Shown here piece by piece: positions 22,586 through 29,861 of a stretch of 35,563 nucleotides of DNA. The stretch is from a virus: positions 1-35,563 of the IMG/VR virus record IMGVR_UViG_3300031707_000084. The stretch is one strand, 5' to 3'. Below the pieces are notes generated by a model, which did no database searches, had not been told where the DNA came from, and was given only the letters and a program-made list of their open reading frames with translations. Within the stretch, counting starts at the first letter, position 1. Each line of letters begins with the position of its first letter. A program made the translations under genes and the position numbers.

Positions 22586-22601
22586 ATTTAAGCGCTTAAA
22601 T
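22586..22601. promoter_or_regulatory. 16-bp palindrome ATTTAAGCGCTTAAAT, site 1
   Basis: A perfect dyad within a 28-bp unit (22575-22602) repeated at 22659-22686 with one mismatch. Related core sites occur at 22908-22917 and 23005-23016, making a four-site family likely to bind a dimeric protein. Confidence 0.75.
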
Positions 22602-22613
22602 GAGGCTACACTT

Positions 22614-22804
22614 GCTGTAGACTTTCCTACAGCCACGTCCTGGACTATCCTGCAGCCACCCGAAATGGAATTTAAGCGCTTAAATGGCTGTGGACTATCC
22701 TACAGCCACTTGCTATCCAGTTTCTTTTTCAGACCCTGTCCTGGACTATCCTGCAGCCACTGGTCTTTTTCAGACCCTGTCCTGGACTATCCTGCAGCCA
22801 CTGG
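22614..22804. repeat. Iterated GGACTATCC(T)GCAGCCAC repeats including a 41-bp tandem pair
   Basis: Five related copies: 22618-22636 (diverged), 22637-22659, 22690-22709, 22738-22760 and 22779-22801. The last two belong to two identical 41-bp units (22723-22763 and 22764-22804). Some copies carry their own dyads: GCTGTAG/CTACAGC (22614-22633) and TGGCTGT/ACAGCCA (22685-22708). The arrangement is iteron-like. Confidence 0.75.
22670..22685. promoter_or_regulatory. 16-bp palindrome ATTTAAGCGCTTAAAT, site 2
   Basis: Identical 16 bases to site 1, 84 bp downstream (eight helical turns), with the same CCGAAA-type left flank. Confidence 0.75.
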
Positions 22805-22907
22805 TCTATGAGACCACCTGTGTTGATAACTTGTTAGTTAACTGTTAAACTATATTATCCAAGGACTTACGGGGCTAAATGGTATACATAATGTGCGTTA
22901 TACGCCC

Positions 22908-22917
22908 TTAAGCGCTT
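22908..22917. promoter_or_regulatory. TTAAGCGCTT core, site 3
   Basis: The core of the 16-bp palindrome recurs here inside CTTAAGCGCTTGAG, with one side diverged. It lies between two copies of CCAAGGACTT. Confidence 0.6.
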
Positions 22918-23004
22918 GAGTACCAAGGACTTGGCTAAGGATATCGGATTGCCACCATAGGCAACCAGGGGGGTTGGAACGGTGCCCCCAAGATATGGCG
23001 TCAT

Positions 23005-23016
23005 TTAAGCGCTTAA
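23005..23016. promoter_or_regulatory. TTAAGCGCTTAA core, site 4
   Basis: A perfect 12-bp dyad; the next flanking base pair is lost compared with sites 1 and 2. It is the copy closest to the late operon. Confidence 0.65.
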
Positions 23017-23226
23017 GTAGCATTGATAAGACCCCCTCTCTCCCATCCAAAGTTGCGGGCTGCACAACACCTCGACCCTCCCCCCTAGACCATGGACCAG
23101 GAGTCCCAACTGGACTCGGCAGGTGGGGGGGTCTCCCCCCTAGGGGACATGTCGGTTTTATGACTCATTTTCTTTTTTTTCAAATTCTAAAAAATTTTTT
23201 TGGGGGTGCCAATGTCTTTGGTTTTT

Positions 23227-23247
23227 GCCCTATTTTTAGGGCTTTAA
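23227..23247 (+). terminator. Hairpin GCCCTA/TAGGGC before the late operon (terminator or attenuator candidate)
   Basis: A perfect 6-bp stem with a TTTT loop (23227-23242) followed by TTTAA. It would stop or pause rightward transcripts coming from the control region about 70 bases before the first late gene. A modest stem, so strength is uncertain. Confidence 0.45.
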
Positions 23248-23313
23248 TACTTTGTTAATAATTTTTCTAGTGCTGTGCCTAACACACCGGGAAACCCCGA
23301 GGAGTAAAAATAG

Positions 23314-23700
23314 ATGGCATTTCCTCCGCAAAAACTTGTTGGCGACGGCAGCCCCCAATCGATCATGAAGCCCCGCAAGGGGGATTTACTTGCAAACAAT
23401 CTTCTAGACTATTATTCCGATTCCACTCGTCAACAGGATCTCATAGCGGTAATTGACAAACACGTACACTCCGCTGACGGTCGCGTTGCGATACAGGCCC
23501 TGGAGTTGCTTTGCAACAGGTTATGGGGTCGTCCTGTGCAGAGGGAGCTGGTGGCGGGCCGTGTTGACCATACGGTGCGAGGTCTGACCATAAAATTTGT
23601 TTCTCCCACGACAAGGGAAATTTCTGCCACGGCCACCATCACTTCTGATGCTGATGTGGCCGAAATCGACTCAACCGCAACATTAGCAGAGGGCACATAA
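23314..23700 (+). CDS. Probable terminase small subunit (128 aa)
   Basis: The first gene of the late block, with CGAGGAG upstream. Residues about 36-78 (QQDLIAVIDKHVHSADGRVA, then IQALELLCNRLWGRPVQ) form a helical unit of the R/K-x-A-x-x-x-L-x-x-R-x-(Y/W)-G-(K/R)-P type that I associate with phage packaging or DNA-binding small proteins. The C-terminus is Thr/Ala-rich and probably disordered. Position ahead of TerL supports a DNA-recognition role in packaging. The family is not certain, and no canonical HTH is obvious. Confidence 0.5.
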   Translation: MAFPPQKLVGDGSPQSIMKPRKGDLLANNLLDYYSDSTRQQDLIAVIDKHVHSADGRVAIQALELLCNRLWGRPVQRELVAGRVDHTVRGLTIKFVSPTTREISATATITSDADVAEIDSTATLAEGT

Positions 23701-23701
23701 T

Positions 23702-24280
23702 ATGGTGAAAATCAATCCATTGGGTGACAGGGTTGTTTTGATTCCTGCCAATCCACAAAAGGCATCTCCGGGTGGTATTATTATTCCCGAGACGTTGGCG
23801 GATTCCGAGCGGCCAAGGAGAGGCACGGTTTTTGCAATTGGTCCAGCGGTCGCTGGGCTGCAGCCTGGTGACGACGCGTTGTACGGTAAACATTCCGACG
23901 CCGTCGAGGTTTGTCTTGACGAGCGCAAATATCTCTTTATCAACGAGGAGGATGTGCTGGTTATTTTCTCTCCGCTCAGGACCCTGACGAATGTTCTAGT
24001 TGTCTCCCCTGAGGTGCGGGAGAAGTCGGCGGGTGGTCTGTGGTTGGTTGACATTTGGAAGAAGCTCCGTATGGAGTCCTTGACCGAGAGGGGTTATTGC
24101 ATAGGCACGGTGCTGGTATGCGGGCCGCAGGTCACGGGTGTCAAGGTTGGTGATCGTATTGCCTATGTTGAGACGCAGTACGAAGTCCAACCTGCTGAGC
24201 CGTTCGGTCAGCCTGGGTGGCCCGAGTACGTGCATTTCATCCGTTCTGACGAAATCCTATGTCTATACACGTCCATATAA
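23702..24280 (+). CDS. Tandem double GroES-like co-chaperonin (192 aa)
   Basis: Residues 1-90 are a full GroES/Cpn10-like domain: INPLGDRVVLIP, the mobile-loop element GGIIIP (24-29), RGTVFAIGP, PGDDALYG and EEDVLVIF. Residues about 96-192 repeat the same order in diverged form: NVLVVSPEV, GGLWL (111-115), GTVLVCGP (135-142), VGDRIAY (149-155) and SDEILCLY (182-189). Both halves keep the hydrophobic loop tripeptide that docks into GroEL. Known phage co-chaperonins (T4 gp31) have one such domain; plant Cpn20 has two. Inferred role: works with host GroEL to fold capsid or fibre proteins. It follows the preceding gene by one base and lies beside terL. Confidence 0.85.
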   Translation: MVKINPLGDRVVLIPANPQKASPGGIIIPETLADSERPRRGTVFAIGPAVAGLQPGDDALYGKHSDAVEVCLDERKYLFINEEDVLVIFSPLRTLTNVLVVSPEVREKSAGGLWLVDIWKKLRMESLTERGYCIGTVLVCGPQVTGVKVGDRIAYVETQYEVQPAEPFGQPGWPEYVHFIRSDEILCLYTSI

Positions 24281-24298
24281 TTTACAAAGGAGAAACTG

Positions 24299-24637
24299 AT
24301 GACTGAATCCGGAGTAAAGTATGAGCTGGAATTGGCGTCATTTTGTGCAAACATTGCTCTTGCCAAGTTAGAGGAATCGAAGGCTGCGGTCCGTACGCGT
24401 GAGTTGGAATACGGTATGGCGCAGTTCCAGCAGCAGGTGATGTTGATGCAGGCCCAGGAGTTTGACAAGCAAGAAGTTTTGCGGAAGAGCAACAACGAGG
24501 TTTATGACATATTGAAGAGGCGGGGTTTGTCTGATGACCTTTGTAAAAAAGCTACTGCGTTGGGTGATAAGGAGTTGTTGTCGGGTTATGGATTATCGAG
24601 GACGCCGCTTGTTGTGGAGGTGTCCAATGCCATATGA
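24299..24637 (+). CDS. Coiled-coil hypothetical protein (112 aa)
   Basis: Mostly one long charged helix (ALAKLEESKAAVRTRELEYG, then QFQQQVMLMQAQEFDKQEVL) and a shorter C-terminal part. No family recognised. It has an AAAGGAG site seven bases before ATG and sits in the late operon between the co-chaperonin and two small conserved-looking genes. The 3' end overlaps the next gene by 11 bases. It may be a packaging accessory protein, by position only. Confidence 0.65.
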   Translation: MTESGVKYELELASFCANIALAKLEESKAAVRTRELEYGMAQFQQQVMLMQAQEFDKQEVLRKSNNEVYDILKRRGLSDDLCKKATALGDKELLSGYGLSRTPLVVEVSNAI

Positions 24638-24773
24638 AATCAGATATGTCAAGGGGTCAAAAAGGCCGTGGAAGGTTGTTAAAAAGGACACAGGAAAAAC
24701 GGTTGGGTCGAGCTCGAGTGAGGCTATGGCGAAGGCCAGTATAAGGGCCAGGTACTGGGGGGAGAATAAATGA
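24627..24773 (+). CDS. Small conserved-type phage protein (48 aa)
   Basis: Reads MPYEIRYVKGSKRPWKVVKK, then DTGKTVGSSSSEAMAKASIR. This is the shape of a common small phage/bacterial protein in which two strands (YEIR, WKVV.KDTGK.VG) precede a helix rich in Ala and Arg. The frame is open further upstream to 24534, but that part has poor composition, and GGAGG stands six bases before the ATG at 24627. It overlaps the preceding gene by 11 bases and shares ATGA with the next. Function unknown. Confidence 0.7.
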   Translation: MPYEIRYVKGSKRPWKVVKKDTGKTVGSSSSEAMAKASIRARYWGENK

Positions 24774-24943
24774 ACATTGTTACAAAATTTGAGTTGCACC
24801 AGCCAGTTGTCATCAAGGAATTGCATCCGTTGATGGGTACTGTCGTCAAGATAGAGTTTAGCGGCGTGCTGCTTTACAATGTGCAATATTGGTGGAACGG
24901 TGAGCAGAAGTATGCGTGGTGCTTCGAGGATGACATACGATGA
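24770..24943 (+). CDS. Small hypothetical protein (57 aa)
   Basis: Reads MNIVTKFELHQPVVIKELHP, with a strand-rich middle (GTVVKIEFSGVLLYNVQYWW) and an ending WCFEDDIR. The (Y)xVxYWxNG...F.(E/D)D pattern resembles short phage proteins that accompany packaging genes. Its ATG overlaps the previous stop (ATGA at 24770) and its TGA overlaps the TerL start (ATGA at 24940), so it is translationally coupled on both sides. Too short for automatic calling but convincing. Confidence 0.7.
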   Translation: MNIVTKFELHQPVVIKELHPLMGTVVKIEFSGVLLYNVQYWWNGEQKYAWCFEDDIR

Positions 24944-26556
24944 CTATGGGATCTGGTCACTTGTCAACTGTCGAGAAGCCGTTGACCAAAAAGGCTGTCA
25001 ATGAGTCGTTGTCGTTTTTGACGGTGTCGGCTCAGACCGATGAACAAAAGCGTGCCGTGACAAAATTGATTGCCGATCGTAAGGCGGCCAGGAAGACGAC
25101 GCAGTTTAAAAAGCTTGCTCTTCCTTCCGAGGAAAATGTCGTCGTTGCTGAGCAGATGGAGCTGCCTGAAGCTTTTCAACCTCTCCTGACCATGAAATGT
25201 CGTTACAAGGTTTATCACGGCGGACGTGGATCCGCCAAGTCAATGTCGTATGCTATTGCCTTGCTTATACTTGCGTCGATGAAGAAGATAAACATTTTGT
25301 GTTGCAGAGAGATCCAGAATTCCATAGCAGATTCGGTTCATCGTCTTTTGTCAACGCTGATTGAGAAGTATCATTTGTCGGACACATTTGAGATTCAGAG
25401 GAATATCATTCGTTGTATTTCGACGGGCTCCGAGTTTCATTTTGAGGGGCTCTTCCGGAACACCGATAAAATAAAATCTTATTATGATGTTGACATTGCG
25501 TGGTTATGCGAGGCCCAGCCTGTGTCGGAAGACAGTCTCCAGATTTTGTTCCCCACGATTCGCAACGCAAACTCTGAAATCTGGATCGAATTCAATGACA
25601 AATACGCGGACGATCCTGTATACCGCAGGTTTGTCACCGACCCGCCGAGCAATGCTCTTGTTCGTAAAGTATCCTATCTGGATAATCCGTGGTTCCCGCC
25701 GGAGTTGCAGGCGGAGATGGATAACGATTTTAGGTATCGTCCCAAGGCTGCGGCGAATATCTGGCTTGGTGATTTGAAAGGGGCTGGCGGCCTAGTCTGG
25801 GAGTTTGATCCAAAGGTTCACATCAGGGAATTTTCCAAAGAGGATTTGAAATCGGCAAATGTTTTTATGGCAATCGATCCGCATCAGGTGCATTTTTCCG
25901 CAGCGGTCTGGGTTGCGTTGATACCGTCTCCCGATAAGTCAAGGATGTACAAGTGGATATTTGCCGAGTGGCCTCGAATAGCAACTCTGAATGGTAGTTT
26001 TGCGGATGTCCGCACATCTGTCAACTACGGCGGGACCTACTCCGACATGGCCAGGGAGTTTTATGCAACCGAGTCAGAATCAAGGTTTTGCGACCCAGGT
26101 AAATCCCTGAAAATTTACGGTCGTTTTATCGATTCCCGTTTCGCTGCGGGGACAGGGGCTGCCAACTGGTCATCAAAAACCGAGGGTATTGTGGCGGAGT
26201 TTGCTAAACGCGAAAACGGCGGTCTGGATTTTATCAGTCCTCCCTGCACGATAATCGATTCTCGGCGTGATGTGATAAAAAAGGATATGGAGTACAACAC
26301 GAAAATCGCCTTGTCGTCAATCAATCAGCCCAGTCTGTATGTGTCGGAGAGCTGCCAGAATGTGATACAGTCGTTTACCAGCCACCGCTACGAGGAGGAT
26401 TCCGAAAAAGAAAGCGATCGGTTTAAGGATTTTTCGGATGCAATCAGGATCTGCTATTCGGGGTTTGCAGACCATAAATACAAGGACCCGAACAAAAAGA
26501 TTTTGAATGATTATTATGATTTTGGTACTTCCGGAAGAGATTGGATGGCGCTGTAA
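24940..26556 (+). CDS. terL: Terminase large subunit
   Basis: A 538-residue packaging motor. The ATPase domain has Walker A GGRGSAKS (94-101), the coupling-type segment CREIQNSIADSV (122-133), and Walker B VDIAWLCE (184-191) with Glu191 as catalytic carboxylate. The nuclease domain begins with VFMAIDPHQ (D313) and includes RMYKWIFAEWPR and, near the C-terminus, the acidic ERFKDFSDAIRICY-like end. It cuts concatemers and pumps DNA through the portal. The first 60 residues are an extra charged N-terminal extension. ATGA overlap with the upstream gene. Without termini the packaging strategy (headful or other) is unknown. Confidence 0.92.
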   Translation: MTMGSGHLSTVEKPLTKKAVNESLSFLTVSAQTDEQKRAVTKLIADRKAARKTTQFKKLALPSEENVVVAEQMELPEAFQPLLTMKCRYKVYHGGRGSAKSMSYAIALLILASMKKINILCCREIQNSIADSVHRLLSTLIEKYHLSDTFEIQRNIIRCISTGSEFHFEGLFRNTDKIKSYYDVDIAWLCEAQPVSEDSLQILFPTIRNANSEIWIEFNDKYADDPVYRRFVTDPPSNALVRKVSYLDNPWFPPELQAEMDNDFRYRPKAAANIWLGDLKGAGGLVWEFDPKVHIREFSKEDLKSANVFMAIDPHQVHFSAAVWVALIPSPDKSRMYKWIFAEWPRIATLNGSFADVRTSVNYGGTYSDMAREFYATESESRFCDPGKSLKIYGRFIDSRFAAGTGAANWSSKTEGIVAEFAKRENGGLDFISPPCTIIDSRRDVIKKDMEYNTKIALSSINQPSLYVSESCQNVIQSFTSHRYEEDSEKESDRFKDFSDAIRICYSGFADHKYKDPNKKILNDYYDFGTSGRDWMAL

Positions 26557-26574
26557 CTTTAACAAAGGAGTTTT

Positions 26575-26751
26575 ATGGGAAAAACTATGGGCGATCTGGG
26601 CGATACGTATGCTACAATCAAAAAGGGCAAAGTTAAGATGGGTACGAAGTCCAAACAGTTTAAGTTTTTGATGTTGAAGAAGTTGCCGTTGACTGTTGTT
26701 AAAAAGGGTGAAGGTAAAAAGGTTACCGAAAGGCTGAATGTGAAGAAATAG
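26575..26751 (+). CDS. Small basic protein (58 aa)
   Basis: A Lys-rich peptide (MGKTMGDLGDTYATIKKGKV, then KSKQFKFLMLKKLPL) between terL and portal. It has a strong AAAGGAG site six bases before ATG and no overlap with neighbours. It may bind nucleic acid or acidic head proteins, but there is no recognisable domain. It ends 65 bases before the portal start; the gap holds no other feature. Confidence 0.65.
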   Translation: MGKTMGDLGDTYATIKKGKVKMGTKSKQFKFLMLKKLPLTVVKKGEGKKVTERLNVKK

Positions 26752-26816
26752 TGTTTAATAACTTGTTAATATTTCAGTTAGCAGTTAGTTAGCAGCATCT
26801 AATGAAGGAGTTTTTA

Positions 26817-28964
26817 ATGGAATTCCAGTTGGACGAAAATATTTCCGACCTCGGGACTCCGCCTGTCCCTCCTGTTGTCACAGATGAATTAAATCTTGAA
26901 CCTGAGGCAGAACCAGAAGAGACCGACGCCGAAATATTGGTTGAGGCTCGGGAGCGTTTCAAAATATGTTCGGAAATGTCCGAAGAAATTCGGGCCAACG
27001 CTTTGTCCGATCTGATGTTTTTGTCTGGCGACGACGAAAACAAAAATCAGTGGAGACAAGAGGCGCTTGCCGAGCGTGCGCTTTATGGTCGTCCCGCAAT
27101 TACCGTCAATAAATTGCCTACCACCGTTAACCAGGTCGCAAACGACATACGGCAAAACAATCCATCTATTAAAGTGAGGCCCATTGATTCGGTTACTGAT
27201 CCTGCCACGGCGGAGGTCATCAGTGGGTTGATACGCACAATCGATTATAAACCCGCGGTTGATAACGCCACATATTATGCGGTTGCTTGTGGAGAAGGAT
27301 TTTTTCGCATTTCTACACGGTGGATTGAGGGAACTTTTGACCAGGAGATAATTGTTGAAAGAATAGAAAATCCGTTAAGCGTTTATTTTCCAATCAACAT
27401 CATAAAAATGGCGGATTACAGTGACGCCCCGTATTGTTTTGTCCGATTTGTGATATCCAAAGATGAATTCAAGGCCAAGTATCCCAATCAGCCTGACATG
27501 TCTCACTGGGACGGCGGGACTGGCGACAGGAACTGGGTAGAGGAAAATGCTGTTTGGATCGCAGAATATTTCCGCGTCGAAGAAACACCAGTAACTCTCT
27601 ACAAGCTATCCAATGGTGAAGTGGTAGAGGAAGTGCCTGATTCTATTTTGTATCCAGACATAACGGTAGTAGACGATAGAGAATCTACCAAACGTAAAGT
27701 CATGCGTTATCTTATTACACAGTTTTCCATTCTTGAAAGAAACGAAATTCCGTCGCGATATATTCCGGTGGTTCCGATTTTGGGGCAGGAGATGAATGTT
27801 GACAATAAGAAAATTTATAATTCCCTTATTCGTTTTGCGAAGGATCCACAGCGAAAATACAATCATTTGAAATCGGCCGAGATTGAGATTATCGCCTTGG
27901 CCCCGATATCGCCGTTTATGTGTGCCGAGGGTGTGACTGACGGACATGAGGACGAGTGGGCGGTTTTAAACAAAAAACATCTAGCAAAAATAACATACAA
28001 GCCCGATATCCGACTCCCAAGTGCGGGAATGCCGCAACGCATAGATCCCCCCCAAGTGCCTGGCGCGGTTGTAAATGCTATACGGGAAGCAAGCGACGAC
28101 ATAAAAGCTTGTACCGGAGTGTTTGATGCAGGTCTTGGAGCAAAAGGCAACGAAACGAGCGGGCGGGCCATAATTGCTCGCACCCGTCAATCTGACACGG
28201 TAACCTATCATTTCGTGGAATCCGTGACCGCCGCCGTAAAGTTAATGGGTAAAATTTTTATCGACATGATACCTGTACTGTACGATGTTCCCCGTGCCAT
28301 CAGAATCCTCGGCGAAGATATGCAAGACGAAATAGTAATGGTTAATCAGTTGCATAAGACGTTCAACAATGACAATCGTCTGTATGATTTGAAAACGGGA
28401 AGATACGATCTGATAGTTAGTGTGGGTCCGTCTTATGAGTCTCGCAGAATAGAGGCCGCGCAGAATTTGATTAATCTCATACAATCCGTTCCGCAAATTG
28501 GTCTGGTGTCAAGTGACATTCTCGTTCGTAATCTGGATTTCCCTGGAGCGCAGGAACTTTCAGATAGGTTGAGAAAAACAATACCTCCAAATCTGTTGGA
28601 GAAAGAATCTTTCGGAAAAAATATCACGGAACCGCAGTTGAGGGAAATAATTGCCGACCTGGAAAAACAGATGGCAATAGTTGCCACTCTGCAGCAGCAG
28701 CGGGCACAGATGGGTCAGATGATTCAGGCGTTACAGAAACAGTTGGCCGATAAACTGCAGGCCGAGCAGATAAAGGCCGACACCGCGGTTATACGCGCCT
28801 CGTCCGAAGTCAAGAAATCCCAACTGGCTCTTGAGCAGGAAAAAATAAAACAGGGATTTGCTCAATCCAGACACGCGGTTGATACGGCAATTGATTTTGC
28901 AAACAGAAATATTACAGGGCAATACCAGCCCGAGGGACCGGCACCAACGCCGAGACAGTTTTAA
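26817..28964 (+). CDS. Portal protein (P22 gp1-like)
   Basis: A 715-residue portal, close to P22's 725. The start is set at the ATG (26817) seven bases after AAGGAG; an earlier in-frame ATG (26802) precedes that site and is unlikely. After an acidic N-terminus come RFKICSEMSEEIRANALSDL with MFLSGDDENKNQWR, and NKLPTTVNQVANDIRQNNPS, both typical of the P22 portal family. Later helices (NETSGRAIIARTRQSD, AVKLMGKIFIDMIPVLYD) fit the stem/crown. The C-terminal 110 residues form a long Gln-rich coiled coil (the barrel in P22). It forms the dodecameric DNA gate at one capsid vertex. Confidence 0.88.
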   Translation: MEFQLDENISDLGTPPVPPVVTDELNLEPEAEPEETDAEILVEARERFKICSEMSEEIRANALSDLMFLSGDDENKNQWRQEALAERALYGRPAITVNKLPTTVNQVANDIRQNNPSIKVRPIDSVTDPATAEVISGLIRTIDYKPAVDNATYYAVACGEGFFRISTRWIEGTFDQEIIVERIENPLSVYFPINIIKMADYSDAPYCFVRFVISKDEFKAKYPNQPDMSHWDGGTGDRNWVEENAVWIAEYFRVEETPVTLYKLSNGEVVEEVPDSILYPDITVVDDRESTKRKVMRYLITQFSILERNEIPSRYIPVVPILGQEMNVDNKKIYNSLIRFAKDPQRKYNHLKSAEIEIIALAPISPFMCAEGVTDGHEDEWAVLNKKHLAKITYKPDIRLPSAGMPQRIDPPQVPGAVVNAIREASDDIKACTGVFDAGLGAKGNETSGRAIIARTRQSDTVTYHFVESVTAAVKLMGKIFIDMIPVLYDVPRAIRILGEDMQDEIVMVNQLHKTFNNDNRLYDLKTGRYDLIVSVGPSYESRRIEAAQNLINLIQSVPQIGLVSSDILVRNLDFPGAQELSDRLRKTIPPNLLEKESFGKNITEPQLREIIADLEKQMAIVATLQQQRAQMGQMIQALQKQLADKLQAEQIKADTAVIRASSEVKKSQLALEQEKIKQGFAQSRHAVDTAIDFANRNITGQYQPEGPAPTPRQF

Positions 28965-28976
28965 GAAAGGCTTTAT

Positions 28977-29837
28977 ATGTCAACCGACAACACAGTCGAG
29001 ATTGAGAAAGTGGTAAGTGTTAATGAACCTGTTGAAGAAGAGACTGAAGAGAAAAAAGAAGTAGAGGAAATAGAGGAAGTTGATAAAGAGGAAAAAGACG
29101 AAAAAGACGAGACCGCTGAAGAAGAGGAAATACCTAAGGAGAGGCCTCGCGGAGACCAGGATGCAGCCTGGAAAAGACTGCAGCGGCGTAAGGACGACTA
29201 TAAGCAGAGAGCTGAGCGGGCAGAGGCAATGATACAACAGCAGATGTATCAGCAACTCCAGCCGCAGCAACAACCAGTGCAGGAATCCGACGAACCTGCC
29301 AGAGATCAGTACGCGGACGATGCTGGTTATTTGAAGGCTTGGATGGAATGGAGCAAGCTGGGAATTACGAAACAGGTCAGGCAGGAATTTTATCAGCAAC
29401 AGCAGGAGACACAACAAACACAGGCAAAAGAGGCCTGGGATAAAAAACTTGCGGTGACGAGAGAAAAATATCCTGATTATGATGAAGTATTGGAAGAAGC
29501 TTTAGATATCAAAATCCCAGAAAATCTATACCCTGCGCTGACAACAGCGTTGCAGGAGTCTGATCTGGGTGGAGATATATGGTATTATTTGTCAAGTAAC
29601 CCCGATGAAGCTAGGCGGGTGATGCAGATGTCCCCAACCAGAGTTGCCTTGGAAATAGGTCGGTTGGAGTCGATTCTCGAAAGTGAACCGAAACAGACCA
29701 AGAAGGTTTTGGTTTCAAAAGCTCCGTCTCCTGTCATGGCTCCGAAAGCGTCATCCGGGAAATCATCCCGTGATCCTAACAAAATGACGCCAGAAGAATA
29801 TTATGCGTGGAGGATGGAGGACAAACGAAAAAAATAA
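28977..29837 (+). CDS. Scaffolding protein
   Basis: A 286-residue protein with an extremely acidic N-terminus (about residues 5-50), a basic/Gln-rich coiled segment (WKRLQRRKDDYKQRAERAEA), and a C-terminal part with YPDYDEVLEEAL, WYYLSSNPDEARRVMQMSP and ALEIGRLESIL. These C-terminal motifs recur in scaffolds of P22-type podoviruses. It ends in a basic helix (EEYYAWRMEDKRKK) suitable for coat binding. Between portal and coat, as expected. It directs procapsid assembly and leaves before or during packaging. Confidence 0.85.
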   Translation: MSTDNTVEIEKVVSVNEPVEEETEEKKEVEEIEEVDKEEKDEKDETAEEEEIPKERPRGDQDAAWKRLQRRKDDYKQRAERAEAMIQQQMYQQLQPQQQPVQESDEPARDQYADDAGYLKAWMEWSKLGITKQVRQEFYQQQQETQQTQAKEAWDKKLAVTREKYPDYDEVLEEALDIKIPENLYPALTTALQESDLGGDIWYYLSSNPDEARRVMQMSPTRVALEIGRLESILESEPKQTKKVLVSKAPSPVMAPKASSGKSSRDPNKMTPEEYYAWRMEDKRKK

Positions 29838-29861
29838 CTTTAACAAAAGGAAATTATTACT

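Larger units (their letters stand above)
21692..23313. other. 1.6-kb gene-free control region; candidate replication origin
   Basis: No convincing gene was found on either strand. The left half (to about 22340) is very AT-rich and has short perfect palindromes. The right half (22340-23250) is richer in GC and holds iterated palindromes, tandem repeats and strong hairpins. It separates the divergent early and late units. Its elements are listed separately. Together they look like an origin plus operator field. Confidence 0.7.

Noticed and set aside
22974-23258. 94-codon plus-strand frame
   Set aside because: Crosses G/C homopolymer hairpins and low-complexity DNA, lacks a proper Shine-Dalgarno, and has no protein-like pattern.
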